This document shows, in pieces, positions 43,975 through 52,907 of a DNA stretch of 59,060 nucleotides. The translations under genes and the position numbers were made by a program. The notes under the pieces are model-generated. The model saw nothing but the letters and a program-made list of their open reading frames with translations. It had not been told where the DNA came from and searched no databases. The stretch spans positions 1 to 59,060 of the forward strand of contig JAFLDV010000028.1 of assembly GCA_017302255.1 (NCBI GenBank). The letters are read 5' to 3'. Within the stretch, counting starts at the first letter, position 1; each line of letters begins with the position of its first letter. This DNA is from Gammaproteobacteria bacterium. Its GTDB lineage: Bacteria > Pseudomonadota > Gammaproteobacteria > Enterobacterales > Alteromonadaceae.

Positions 43975-45669
43975 GTGAGCTTGAATTTAACTATCGGCCA
44001 ATATTCAGTTATTGGCCGCGCTTCGAAAAATCAGGACTTTGTTGATTACAGTACTGTAAGTAACTCGCTCAGCCAGGAAAAAGGAATTGTTGTTGCAATT
44101 GCAGATGGCATTGGTAGTAGTTTGGTCAGTCAAATTGCCAGTGAAACTGCAGTTCGTAGCTTTATCGTTGATTATTATGCGACAAACTCAGCTTGGTCAG
44201 TTAAACATGCGGGCAACCAAGTACTTCTAGCATGCCATAGCTGGTTACTTCAACAGAACCGGCACCATTCCTACTCGGCCACTCCAGAAAAAGGTTTTTG
44301 TTGCACATTCTCTGCTGTCATCCTACGTGGTAATTTTGCTCATTTATTTCATATTGGCGATACCAGAATTTACCGGTTTGAACATCAGCAATTGAGTCTA
44401 TTGACTCGAGATCATCGTGTTTGGCATGAGCAAAAACACATCCTTTCGCAAGCGTTAGGCGCTCAAGAAAAATTAAACGTCGACTATGACGTAGTCGAAA
44501 TTACTGAAGCTTCTTTATTCGTGTTAGCTACTGATGGACTATTTGAATTTATTCCACTATCTGTCATGACTGAAATGCTCGCAAATATAAACGGGAATAC
44601 AGATTTAAATGATACCGCAAAACAAATGGTTGATTTTGCCTATTCAAATGGCAGCGATGACAATATTTCAATCCAAATAGTCAGAGTTAATAAACTACCA
44701 ACTCACGAATATCGGCCTTGCATTCTTGATACACAGCTACCGTCCCCAGAGCCTATGGAAGTTGGTCATCAGATAGACGGAATGACGGTAAAACAGATTC
44801 TATCCCGAACTACTCGAAGTTATGTTTACCTAATGCAACTTAGTGATGGCTCAAATGCAGTACTAAAAGCTCCATCTCGAGAATTTGCGGCTGATGACCT
44901 TGCGTTAGAACGACTATTGCAAGAGGAATGGATAGCAAACAGAGTTCATAGTGAATTTACTCTAAAGGCTGTTCATTTAAATAAGCAGCGAAGTGTTTTA
45001 TACAGTTTATTTGAATACGTTGATGGACAGTCCTTACAAGAATGGCGTTTTAAGCATCCAAAACCCGAGCTTGAGTCCGTGTTAGAAATCGTCACGCAAA
45101 TTGTAAAGGGTGTGCAAGCTATGCATCGTAGCGAGATACTTCATCAAGATATCCGCCTGACCAACATAATTCTGACAAAGTCCGGTCAAATTAAAATAAT
45201 TGATTTCGGCTCGGCCAAATTAACAGGACTAGATTCGGACATTTCGTTACAAATACCAGGAACAGCACTATTCATGGCGCCAGAATATTTTCTTGGACAA
45301 GCCGGGAGCCATGTATCAGATTTATATTCAGTCGCTGCTGTTTGTTATTTTCTCTTAACAGGGCAATCACCGTATGGTCCAGCGATTGCTCGATGCAAAA
45401 ATATCCAAGCGCAACAGAGACTAAATTATCAACCAATTATTGGCAAAGGTAATGATTGGCCTGAGTGGATTGACTTAGCATTGCAGAAAGCTCTTAACGT
45501 AGACCCAATCAAACGCTATCAACATTTATCTGAATTTATTTACGACCTGCATAAGCCGAATCCAACTTTAGCTCGAGAGCTTTCATTTAACGGAAATAAT
45601 ACAAATCGGTTCTGGCAACTACTCGCGGTATTCGAACTTCTTGTAATTATGTGGCTGTCAGTATTCTAA
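43975..45669 (+). CDS. Tail-anchored PP2C phosphatase / Ser-Thr kinase fusion behind the nirC-like gene
   Basis: A 564-residue paralogue of the protein at 22748-24475. The PP2C domain (about 1-235) has KNQDFVDY, IADGIGSS, ATDGLFEF and GSDDNIS. The kinase (about 260-530) has the ATP lysine in AVLKAPS, HQDIRLTN in the catalytic loop (arginine in place of the usual lysine of DLKPxN, which may weaken catalysis) and IDFGSAK. A final hydrophobic segment (FWQLLAVFELLVIMWLSVF) anchors it. The start is GTG two bases after the transporter stop. It probably adjusts nitrite channel activity or a shared partner. Confidence 0.87.
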   Translation: MSLNLTIGQYSVIGRASKNQDFVDYSTVSNSLSQEKGIVVAIADGIGSSLVSQIASETAVRSFIVDYYATNSAWSVKHAGNQVLLACHSWLLQQNRHHSYSATPEKGFCCTFSAVILRGNFAHLFHIGDTRIYRFEHQQLSLLTRDHRVWHEQKHILSQALGAQEKLNVDYDVVEITEASLFVLATDGLFEFIPLSVMTEMLANINGNTDLNDTAKQMVDFAYSNGSDDNISIQIVRVNKLPTHEYRPCILDTQLPSPEPMEVGHQIDGMTVKQILSRTTRSYVYLMQLSDGSNAVLKAPSREFAADDLALERLLQEEWIANRVHSEFTLKAVHLNKQRSVLYSLFEYVDGQSLQEWRFKHPKPELESVLEIVTQIVKGVQAMHRSEILHQDIRLTNIILTKSGQIKIIDFGSAKLTGLDSDISLQIPGTALFMAPEYFLGQAGSHVSDLYSVAAVCYFLLTGQSPYGPAIARCKNIQAQQRLNYQPIIGKGNDWPEWIDLALQKALNVDPIKRYQHLSEFIYDLHKPNPTLARELSFNGNNTNRFWQLLAVFELLVIMWLSVF

Positions 45670-45919
45670 AGCTTTCTAAAACCAGACCGCACCCATTGCG
45701 AGGTATCCACTTAGGCTACTAGCCTTCTGCTATTTAAAGCCATTAAGCTACACGCGATTTTCTGATGGCGATATTCGCACATACTGCATTTGATACCAAA
45801 CCTCAGTTAAAAAAGTATGTCCTTCACACGCTATTGTGCAATTGTAATATTTAGCTAAACACATCATCAATTAACTTCATTTTTTCCTTAAATTAAAAGT
45901 CTAACAGCAGGATTTATCA

Positions 45920-46369
45920 ATGACAGATCAACCAAGTTTCAACGTTACCCTTCGACTGCTTAAAGGTTATAAATTTGAAATTGATTTTGGCAATGCCGGC
46001 AATATTTTTAGCGATGAACCTGCGCCGCTTGGAAATGGTGACGGGCCAAATCCAGAGAATCTGCTGGCCGCTGCTGTTGCGAATTGCTTGGCAGCCAGTC
46101 TGTTATTTGCTCTACGTAAATATAATAACGATCCTGGGCAAATCCATGCTGAAGTTCAAGGAGAGTTGGAAAGACAAAGCGGTCGACTTCGAATAGCAAA
46201 ATTGCAAGTATCTCTTCAGCTGGGTAATGAAGTTATCTCAACGGCAATATTAGATAAGGTTTTAAGCCAATTTGAAAATTTCTGTGTCGTCACTCAGAGT
46301 GTTCGCAGCGGTATCGACATCGGGGTAACTGTGCAGGACCACGCTGGTGAATTACTGCATGTGAGCTGA
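45920..46369 (+). CDS. OsmC/Ohr-family protein
   Basis: A 149-residue cytoplasmic protein of the OsmC superfamily. Cysteines sit at the expected sites in AVANCLAASLLFAL (near residue 54) and ENFCVVTQSVRSG (near 118). Such proteins reduce organic hydroperoxides or related thiol-reactive species, here perhaps products of nitrosative stress. CAGGAT precedes the ATG. It is monocistronic, with a terminator after it shared with the convergent porin gene; the 250 bases upstream show no recognisable site. Confidence 0.88.
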   Translation: MTDQPSFNVTLRLLKGYKFEIDFGNAGNIFSDEPAPLGNGDGPNPENLLAAAVANCLAASLLFALRKYNNDPGQIHAEVQGELERQSGRLRIAKLQVSLQLGNEVISTAILDKVLSQFENFCVVTQSVRSGIDIGVTVQDHAGELLHVS

Positions 46370-46461
46370 ATAAATTAACAGGCAATTTCCGACACGAAGA
46401 TTTTTTATAATATATCGACCACAGGCAATTTTTAAGTGTAACTAGTTTTATGGGCCGAAAC

Positions 46462-46491
46462 TCGGGCTTGTTGAACATATTACAAGCCCGA
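46462..46491. terminator. Bidirectional terminator between osmC-like gene and the second porin
   Basis: TCGGGCTTGT and ACAAGCCCGA form a 10-bp stem with a 10-base loop, flanked by AATTTG on the right and by AAAC on the left. It lies between convergent genes. Confidence 0.75.
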
Positions 46492-46496
46492 ATTTG

Positions 46497-47765
46497 TCAA
46501 AATTTAGCAATCGCTTGCAACCACACTTTTGTGGTATCAGTAGCTAATTGCTCCGCATCATAATTCGCCATTTTCAATAACACAGAGTATTGGTCATCGA
46601 ATGAATAGGCAACATTCAAATCAAGCTCGTTACCATAGTTAATCTCGCCGACAGCGGAACTTAGCCAATGGTACTGCACTCCAACATCCCAATTCTTCCG
46701 TTTATAACCAAGTTTTATTTGGCCGTCATTAATTCCGCCACTGGGTGTTACAAGGAATTTATCTGCAAATCCCTGATATTTATGAAGTGTCGCTAACGGT
46801 GTCATAAAGCCGACACCATTATTTGAGCCAAGGGTTTCATATCCGAATGCGGCTTGAAAAACGCCACGTGTTAACTGAAGTTCTATGTTTTTGTAGTTCG
46901 CTCGAAAATCCATTGGCTGGGCCCCAACCTCTTGTTGAGTCGCCAACGCTGTGAACAACTGCCATTGCACCAAACCAAACTCGCCAATATGTTGATAATC
47001 AACACCAATGGTTTGATTCGACATTAAAGGGGCGGCTTGAAAGTCCAACGAATAGAAGTAAAACTTAAATTGTGAACTAGCAGCGATTTTGTAATGTAAA
47101 TCGACAAGGTGAAGGTCACTTTGCCATTGACCTTGTGCACTTTCACTGCCAAAAACTCTATGTACTTTATTACTCAGACTATAATCAAATCGCCAATCAT
47201 CACCTAAATTAGTTTGATATCTAACTGCATCAAACGTTTGTTCATTCTGCCGCCAGCCAACACTTCCGACAAATCGTTCGTTGCCAAGGCCAATTTTTTG
47301 TCTCCCAACCTTGATCTGATGCTCCCTAACTTGGTATTGAATAAATGCCTGATTTAAATCTGTACCGCGGGGATCTGCAACCGTTGGGAATTGAGTTTTG
47401 CCATTAACTGTATCGTTATATTGGCTATCCCCAACAACGGTTACATTGTCAACTTCAACGCCTGCACTTAAATTCTCTGTTAATGACTGCGCAATAGTCA
47501 CTCTTGACAACAATGTATTCGCTAGCGCTCGCTCTGGGACACCAACCTGTTCAACGTGTTCTAATCGATAGCGAAACAGCCATTTAATCTCACTGTTATC
47601 TTTGGTCTTCACCGAGTCCGTTGATTTCGGTGTTTTCGCAACCGCACTATTTTTTTCTGAAGCGGCCCAAATTTGTTCGCAACCGAATAGCCCGAAAAAT
47701 AAGACAATTGCCAAACAGTAATTAAACTGGCTAGTTGATAAATCGTTTAAATTTTTATCCATCAT
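46497..47765 (-). CDS. Second outer-membrane porin, paralogue of the narI-linked barrel
   Basis: A 422-residue precursor sharing with the porin at 13428-14615 the phrases FRYRLE, DPRGTDLNQ, GRQKIGLGNERF and GSVGWRQNEQTFDA, and a similar last strand (VWLQAIAKF). The N-terminus is a signal peptide (about residues 14-36, ending WAA) followed by a polar, Lys/Ser-rich linker. It lies just after the terminator of the nirB-nirD-cobA operon on the same strand, as the first porin lies after nar. Nitrite or nitrate passage is inferred. AAGGA precedes tandem ATG codons at 47765 and 47762. Confidence 0.78.
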   Translation of the reverse strand: MMDKNLNDLSTSQFNYCLAIVLFFGLFGCEQIWAASEKNSAVAKTPKSTDSVKTKDNSEIKWLFRYRLEHVEQVGVPERALANTLLSRVTIAQSLTENLSAGVEVDNVTVVGDSQYNDTVNGKTQFPTVADPRGTDLNQAFIQYQVREHQIKVGRQKIGLGNERFVGSVGWRQNEQTFDAVRYQTNLGDDWRFDYSLSNKVHRVFGSESAQGQWQSDLHLVDLHYKIAASSQFKFYFYSLDFQAAPLMSNQTIGVDYQHIGEFGLVQWQLFTALATQQEVGAQPMDFRANYKNIELQLTRGVFQAAFGYETLGSNNGVGFMTPLATLHKYQGFADKFLVTPSGGINDGQIKLGYKRKNWDVGVQYHWLSSAVGEINYGNELDLNVAYSFDDQYSVLLKMANYDAEQLATDTTKVWLQAIAKF

Positions 47766-47791
47766 ATAATCCTTGCGGCATTTTTCTAAAA

Positions 47792-47818
47792 TCCTGCCTT
47801 AAAGAACTAAAGGCAGGA
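47792..47818 (-). terminator. Terminator of the nirBD-cobA operon
   Basis: TCCTGCCTT and AAGGCAGGA form a 9-bp stem with a nine-base loop. On the minus strand it is followed by TTTTAG. It separates cobA from the second porin gene. Confidence 0.75.
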
Positions 47819-47867
47819 AATCAACATGGTTAGGGAATTTTGAACATCAACTTGCTGCGTGAAGCAG

Positions 47868-48797
47868 TCAACTGTGATAAGTGAGGGGCAAACTAACGCA
47901 ATTCGGACTCAGTAAGTTAACGTCGATACCCATCGGGTTCTCAATAACATCGCCGATAATAATCAAAGTGGGTCCAGTCATTTGGCGAGGTCCCATTTGA
48001 TGTTGGCGATAGACTTCGACTATAGTTGAGATAGTGGCGCGCAGTTCTTGCTGATCTGGGCTGGACACTCTGTCTAGTAGGGCAATTGGTGTAGTCGATG
48101 GCCAACCTACGCTTTGTAGCCCATTACAGAGTTCCTCTAGACGATTTAGTCCCATATAAACAACTAGAGTGCAAGAGTTTTCTGGACAATATGCGTAATT
48201 GTCCCAAAACGGCTGTTTGTTTTGTTCTGCAAATTGAGCGGTGAAAAACCGCACCGAAGTCGAGATCCCTCTAGCCGTGAGTGGGATGCCGGTATAAGCA
48301 CTCGCAGCACTTGCACTGGTAATGCCGGGAACTATGGCAAAAGGGATATTTGCCTCTTTAAGCGAGCTAGCTTCTTCAGTAACTCGCCCAAATATCGCAG
48401 GGTCGCCACCTTTTAATCGAACGACAACATGGCTTTGACACAGGCTTTCACGGCCATACTCTACAAGGAGTTGGTTGATTTGTGCTTGTGGCATTGCATG
48501 CTGACCAGCTCGTTTGCCGACATAAATTTTGCGAGCTCGACTTCCACATAATTGCAGCACGGAATTGCTTACGAGATTGTCATATAGAACGACGTCAGCA
48601 TCGGCCAATATCCGCGCCGCTTTTACTGTTAGCAGTTCTGGATCACCAGTGCCCGCCCCCACAAGGAAAACTCCTGCATTGGTTTTTTTGGTTTGGGAAT
48701 ACGAAGACCTTTTACCCCAAGAAAAAAAACCGCTTGAGTCCACAGCACGTTGAAGCAGATCCATACTTATTTGATGGACGAAAGTCATAACGTTCAT
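47868..48797 (-). CDS. cobA: Uroporphyrinogen-III C-methyltransferase (CobA/SUMT)
   Basis: A 309-residue enzyme that makes precorrin-2, the first step to siroheme for NirB. The motif VGAGTGDPELLTVKAARIL, LYDNLVS, GKRAGQH, RLKGGDPAIFGR and PGITSA are intact. An N-terminal extension of about 45 residues precedes the fold. ATG 48797 has GGAG six bases upstream. There is no siroheme oxidase/ferrochelatase domain, so CysG- or Met8-type activity must come from elsewhere. It follows nirD by 57 bases. Confidence 0.93.
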   Translation of the reverse strand: MNVMTFVHQISMDLLQRAVDSSGFFSWGKRSSYSQTKKTNAGVFLVGAGTGDPELLTVKAARILADADVVLYDNLVSNSVLQLCGSRARKIYVGKRAGQHAMPQAQINQLLVEYGRESLCQSHVVVRLKGGDPAIFGRVTEEASSLKEANIPFAIVPGITSASAASAYTGIPLTARGISTSVRFFTAQFAEQNKQPFWDNYAYCPENSCTLVVYMGLNRLEELCNGLQSVGWPSTTPIALLDRVSSPDQQELRATISTIVEVYRQHQMGPRQMTGPTLIIIGDVIENPMGIDVNLLSPNCVSLPLTYHS

Positions 48798-48853
48798 TTT
48801 GTTCTCCATATTTGTAATCGGCAAATTGACGTGTCAATCTAATAAACGCGTTC

Positions 48854-49222
48854 CTAAGCAGCGATAGATTCTAAATCCACGGCTTTCTCGCTAATGAACA
48901 CTCGATCACCACGTAGTTCCGTTTTATATACCGCCACAAAGATTTCTGGATGTTGTAGACATTGACCACTGCTTAAACAAAAATGCTGTTTATACAGTGG
49001 TGATGAAACGGTCAAACGATCATCGAAGGAACAGATAATGCCGCGAGAAAGCACGTTTGCACCACCAATTGGATCATAATTATCGATAGCATATATCTCT
49101 CCCAATTCACCAGATTCAGGATGTTTGTCCCAAAATATTGCGACCTGCAAATCACCAACTAATACTCCAACGCCACTATTTTCCACTAAATCATCAAGAC
49201 TACAGATATCAATTAATCTCAT
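48854..49222 (-). CDS. nirD: Nitrite reductase (NADH) small subunit NirD
   Basis: A 122-residue subunit with a Rieske-like fold. The cluster cysteine/histidine pairs are absent, as is normal for NirD. Segments VGDLQVAIFWD, IYAIDNYDPIGGANVLSRG and FVAVYKTELRGDRVFIS match. It overlaps nirB by four bases (ATGA) and has GAGGGG before its start. Confidence 0.93.
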   Translation of the reverse strand: MRLIDICSLDDLVENSGVGVLVGDLQVAIFWDKHPESGELGEIYAIDNYDPIGGANVLSRGIICSFDDRLTVSSPLYKQHFCLSSGQCLQHPEIFVAVYKTELRGDRVFISEKAVDLESIAA

Positions 49223-51798
49223 GCTAAAGTCCCCTCGTTGATGGATATGATTGAAATTTGCTGTTGAAAACCCTGCTTTTCTGCTTGAGTTGCCGGCCTG
49301 ATCTGTGAACGTTCTTCGACAAATAAAATATTTGGGTCAATTTTGTCACTGTTGACAAAATGGCGAAATCTCTTCAAAGCGACAGGATCGTCAAGTACGG
49401 CTTTCCATTCGCAGCGATATGTGCCTACCAGCTTTAACATTTGCTGATCCAACTCGTCACAAATTCCAAGATGGTCTTGTATGACTACAGCTTTCAGATA
49501 ATCTAAACCGCCTTCTAATTTCTCAAGCCAAACGGAGGTTCTGGTTAATCGATCTGCTGTTTTTATGTAAAACATTAAAATGCGGTCGATATATCGAACT
49601 AAAGTTGCGGTATCTAAATCCGTTGCAAACAAATCTGCATGTCTTGGACGCATTCCTCCGTTGCCTCCGACATACAAATTCCAGCCTTTTTCAGTGGCTA
49701 TCACACCAATATCTTTGCTTTGAGCTTCAGCGCATTCACGTGTACAGCCCGATACTGCCATTTTGATTTTATGAGGGGAGCGTACGCCTTTATATCGATC
49801 TTCAATAGCAATAGCTTGGCCGACGCTATCTTGCACGCCATACCGACACCAGGTGCTACCGACACAGGATTTTACAGTTCTGAGCGATTTGCCATAAGCA
49901 TGTCCGGTCTCAAAGCCGGCGTCGATAAGTAACTGCCATATTTGCGGTAATTGCTCCAAGCGCGCACCAAACAAATCAATTCGTTGGCCACCAGTAATTT
50001 TGCAATACAAGTTAAATTGCTTTGCAATTTGACCAATGACTATTAATTTTTCCGGAGTAATTTCGCCGCCAGCGATCCGAGGAACTATTGAATACGAACC
50101 GTCTTTTTGCATATTCGCTAAAAAAGTATCGTTAGTGTCTTGCAGTCCTACGTGTGATTTTTTTAACACGAACTCGTTGTGAACTGATGCGAGCAGTGAT
50201 GCAACTGTCGGTTTGCAAATCTCACATCCATGCCCTTTGCCATGCTTGGTAATGAGCTGGTAAAAGTTTGTTATACCTTCAACTTGAATTAGGTGTAATA
50301 GTGATTGCCTTGAATGGGCAAAATGCTCACATAAATGATTATTAACATTAACTCCCCGACTTCTTAATTCATCATCAAGCACCGACTTCAGAAGTGCGCT
50401 GCAGCCACCACAACCCGTTGCAGCCTTTGTACAGGACTTGATACTTGCGAGATCGCAGATCCCTGTGTCTATAGCGCCAATAATGTCTGATTTCGCTACG
50501 TTATGACATGAACAAATAGTCGCACTGTCAGGTAACCTGAATTCAGCGGCTTTCTCACCAGTTTGGGTTGGAAGAATTAATTGCTCTGGCTGTGCTGGCA
50601 GTGGAATGTCGTTGAGTACATACTGCAATAGCGTATCGTAGTTACTTGTATCACCGACTAACACTGCCCCAAGCAGTTTCTTGCCATTTGCACTAACTAC
50701 TAATTTTTTATAATTACCAAGTTTCGGATCTGTATAAACATAACTTAACGCGCCGTCGGTTTTGCCGTGAGCATCGCCAATCGAACCGACTTCTACTCCG
50801 AGTAATTTTAATTTGGTGCTCATATCAGCACCAAAAAAACGAAGTTTTGATTTACTATCCACTAGGTTATCAGCAAGCACTCGCGCCATTTGATACCCAG
50901 GGGCAACTAGACCAAATATTCTGTTCTGCCATAAGGCACATTCACCGATTGCAAAGATATTATTGTCAGAGGTTTGGCAAGCATCATCAATCACAATGCC
51001 ACCTCTAGCACCAACATTTAAGCCAGCCGCTTTTGCGAGTTGGTCATAAGGCCGGATCCCAGCCGAAAACAAGACCAGATCTGCATCTAGGCTAGTACCA
51101 TCGGAAAATTGCAGTTTATATCGATTACGGTCGCCATTAATAATCGCTTGTGTCGATTTTGCCGTATGTACCGTCAAGCCGAGCTTTTCAATTTTGCGAG
51201 CAAGTAACTCTCCAGCAGCGCTATCGAGTTGAACAGCCATTAGCTGAGGCGCGAATTCCACGACATGAGTGGTCAAGCCAAGTTGCTCTAAAGCATTTGC
51301 CGCTTCAAGTCCCAACAAACCGCCACCGATGACTACTCCGACTTCACTGGTTTTAGCACTTTGCTCAATAGCTTTTAAGTCCTCTAAGGTTCGATAAACC
51401 AAACAATTCGGTTGTTCATTCCCCGGAATTGGCGGCACAAATGGATAGGAGCCTGTTGCTAAAACCAGGTGGTCATATTTGAAAATTCGACCATCGCGAC
51501 AGAAGACTTGCTTTGACTCTGGCTCAATTTTGTCAACCCAGCAGTCGAGTTCAAGCCTTACGTTATTGATTTGATACCATTCTTCAGTCGATAGGGCGAG
51601 TTCCGCCATTGGCGTACCACTGAAGTATGAAGATAAATACACTCGATCATAAGCAACATGCTTTTCACCACACAATACGGTAACGCTAAGCACATCGCTT
51701 CGCTGCCGAAGCTGTTCGATAAAATGGTGCCCCACCATGCCATTACCAATAACGAGTACATTTGATTTCACAGCATCGCTTTCGTCTACTAATTGCAT
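49219..51798 (-). CDS. nirB: Nitrite reductase (NADH) large subunit NirB
   Basis: An 859-residue cytoplasmic enzyme that reduces nitrite to ammonium. Domains in order: FAD/NADH binding (about 1-330; VIGNGMVGHHF and GGGLLGLEAANALE), BFD-like [2Fe-2S] motif near 430-480 (CSCHNVAKSD, CTKAATGCGGC), a further C-x2-C (HGCEICKP), and the siroheme/[4Fe-4S] part with SCVGSTWCRYG and SGCTRECAEAQSKD. It is complete compared with E. coli NirB (847). The operon nirB-nirD-cobA has an intrinsic terminator in its leader, suggesting nitrate-dependent antitermination. Confidence 0.96.
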   Translation of the reverse strand: MQLVDESDAVKSNVLVIGNGMVGHHFIEQLRQRSDVLSVTVLCGEKHVAYDRVYLSSYFSGTPMAELALSTEEWYQINNVRLELDCWVDKIEPESKQVFCRDGRIFKYDHLVLATGSYPFVPPIPGNEQPNCLVYRTLEDLKAIEQSAKTSEVGVVIGGGLLGLEAANALEQLGLTTHVVEFAPQLMAVQLDSAAGELLARKIEKLGLTVHTAKSTQAIINGDRNRYKLQFSDGTSLDADLVLFSAGIRPYDQLAKAAGLNVGARGGIVIDDACQTSDNNIFAIGECALWQNRIFGLVAPGYQMARVLADNLVDSKSKLRFFGADMSTKLKLLGVEVGSIGDAHGKTDGALSYVYTDPKLGNYKKLVVSANGKKLLGAVLVGDTSNYDTLLQYVLNDIPLPAQPEQLILPTQTGEKAAEFRLPDSATICSCHNVAKSDIIGAIDTGICDLASIKSCTKAATGCGGCSALLKSVLDDELRSRGVNVNNHLCEHFAHSRQSLLHLIQVEGITNFYQLITKHGKGHGCEICKPTVASLLASVHNEFVLKKSHVGLQDTNDTFLANMQKDGSYSIVPRIAGGEITPEKLIVIGQIAKQFNLYCKITGGQRIDLFGARLEQLPQIWQLLIDAGFETGHAYGKSLRTVKSCVGSTWCRYGVQDSVGQAIAIEDRYKGVRSPHKIKMAVSGCTRECAEAQSKDIGVIATEKGWNLYVGGNGGMRPRHADLFATDLDTATLVRYIDRILMFYIKTADRLTRTSVWLEKLEGGLDYLKAVVIQDHLGICDELDQQMLKLVGTYRCEWKAVLDDPVALKRFRHFVNSDKIDPNILFVEERSQIRPATQAEKQGFQQQISIISINEGTLA

Positions 51799-51848
51799 CT
51801 GCCTTGCCCCTTGTTATATTTTTCGTCAACCAACTGATCCACAAGCAT

Positions 51849-51895
51849 AAAAAAAACCCAAGTTGCCCCCGCATTTACTGCAGGATTAACTTGGG
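51849..51895 (-). terminator. Leader terminator in front of nirB
   Basis: On the minus strand CCCAAGTT (51895-51888) pairs with AACTTGGG (51864-51857) and is followed by eight U. It ends 51 bases before the nirB start codon, so transcription must read through it to express nirBD-cobA. Within its loop CCTGC and GCGGG can form a second short stem. Confidence 0.88.
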
Positions 51896-51933
51896 CTTCT
51901 TTGCCATGTCAGTCGTTGACGAATCTATTGTAT

Positions 51934-51951
51934 ATATCGAGTTGTCGATAT
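51934..51951 (-). promoter_or_regulatory. Upstream leader hairpin of nirB
   Basis: ATATCGA and TCGATAT form a 7-bp stem with a four-base loop, just before the terminator in the message. It may be part of the antitermination structure, although a clear A1/G4 hexaloop is not obvious. The rest of the 442-base gap (51799-52240) holds a weak FNR-like word, TTTAGAGCAATCAA at 52068-52081, and no gene. Confidence 0.4.
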
Positions 51952-52240
51952 CTAATTAAAAGCAGAATCTAGGCCAACTTACAATCCTATTTAAATTCAA
52001 TCACTTAAATAATTAAAGCAAACAGAAAGAGCTTGCAATGCACATTTTCGGTGAATTTCCGCACTAATTTAGAGCAATCAATCTGTTGTAATGAACTTTA
52101 ATGCCCTTTATATCCACTTATCTTATTTGCAGATAATTAGCAGGGATTGTATAACCCAAATATGTCTATAACCGATATACTGCTAGCTTGTTTCCAGTCA
52201 AACAAAATTTTAGGAAAAAAACCACTTTAGGAGCAATCAC

Positions 52241-52876
52241 ATGTCCGACCAAGCTTATTGGGAAGGTGTTTATAGCAGAAATGCAGAAACTTCATTAAGT
52301 TGGTTTCAGAATTCTCCCGACAATTCCTTAGCACTAATCACCAAACACTCGGCTCTAGTGAACAAACACGTCTTGGATGTTGGGGCTGGAACATCAAGGT
52401 TAATTGACAAGTTGCTACATGCAGGTGTTAGCTCGGTTTCCATTTTAGATTTATCAGAGGTTGCGCTCAAAACGGCATACTCCAGGATCCCGCCTGATAA
52501 CGTCGATAAGGTTAGTTTACTCCACGGAAATGTGCTTAATTATGATTTGCAGCCCGCCAGCATCGACATATGGCACGATCGTGCAGTTTTTCATTTTCTA
52601 ACAGAACACCAACAACGCCAAAGCTACCTCGAACAGTTGGCAAGAGTACTTGCACCCAATGGTTTATTTGTAATATCAACATTTGCACATGACGGACCTG
52701 AACGTTGCAGTGGTTTGCCCGTTTGTCGTTACAGTATCGAAGAACTCAAGACTATTTTTGGTGAGGAATTTTCATTACTTGAATCGATAGAAGAGCGCCA
52801 TTTGACGCCAACAGGTAGAGCCCAATCATTTATTTATGGCTGTTTTAAATACACACCTGCCGTAATTAATAAATGA
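52241..52876 (+). CDS. Class I SAM-dependent methyltransferase, divergent from nirB
   Basis: A 211-residue soluble methyltransferase. The SAM loop is VLDVGAGTSRLIDKLL near residue 44, followed by the acidic residue in ILDLSEVAL and the post-II motif WHDRAVFHFL. The start SDQAYWEGVYSRN and GLFVISTFAHDGPERCSGLPV are reminiscent of small-molecule methyltransferases of the thiopurine/arsenite/tellurite type. Genes like this are seen near nitrate or nitrite reductases in other bacteria, but no substrate is known. AGGAG precedes the ATG. Confidence 0.85.
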   Translation: MSDQAYWEGVYSRNAETSLSWFQNSPDNSLALITKHSALVNKHVLDVGAGTSRLIDKLLHAGVSSVSILDLSEVALKTAYSRIPPDNVDKVSLLHGNVLNYDLQPASIDIWHDRAVFHFLTEHQQRQSYLEQLARVLAPNGLFVISTFAHDGPERCSGLPVCRYSIEELKTIFGEEFSLLESIEERHLTPTGRAQSFIYGCFKYTPAVINK

Positions 52877-52907
52877 AATACCAACCGCTTAACATGGAGG
52901 CAGCGTG

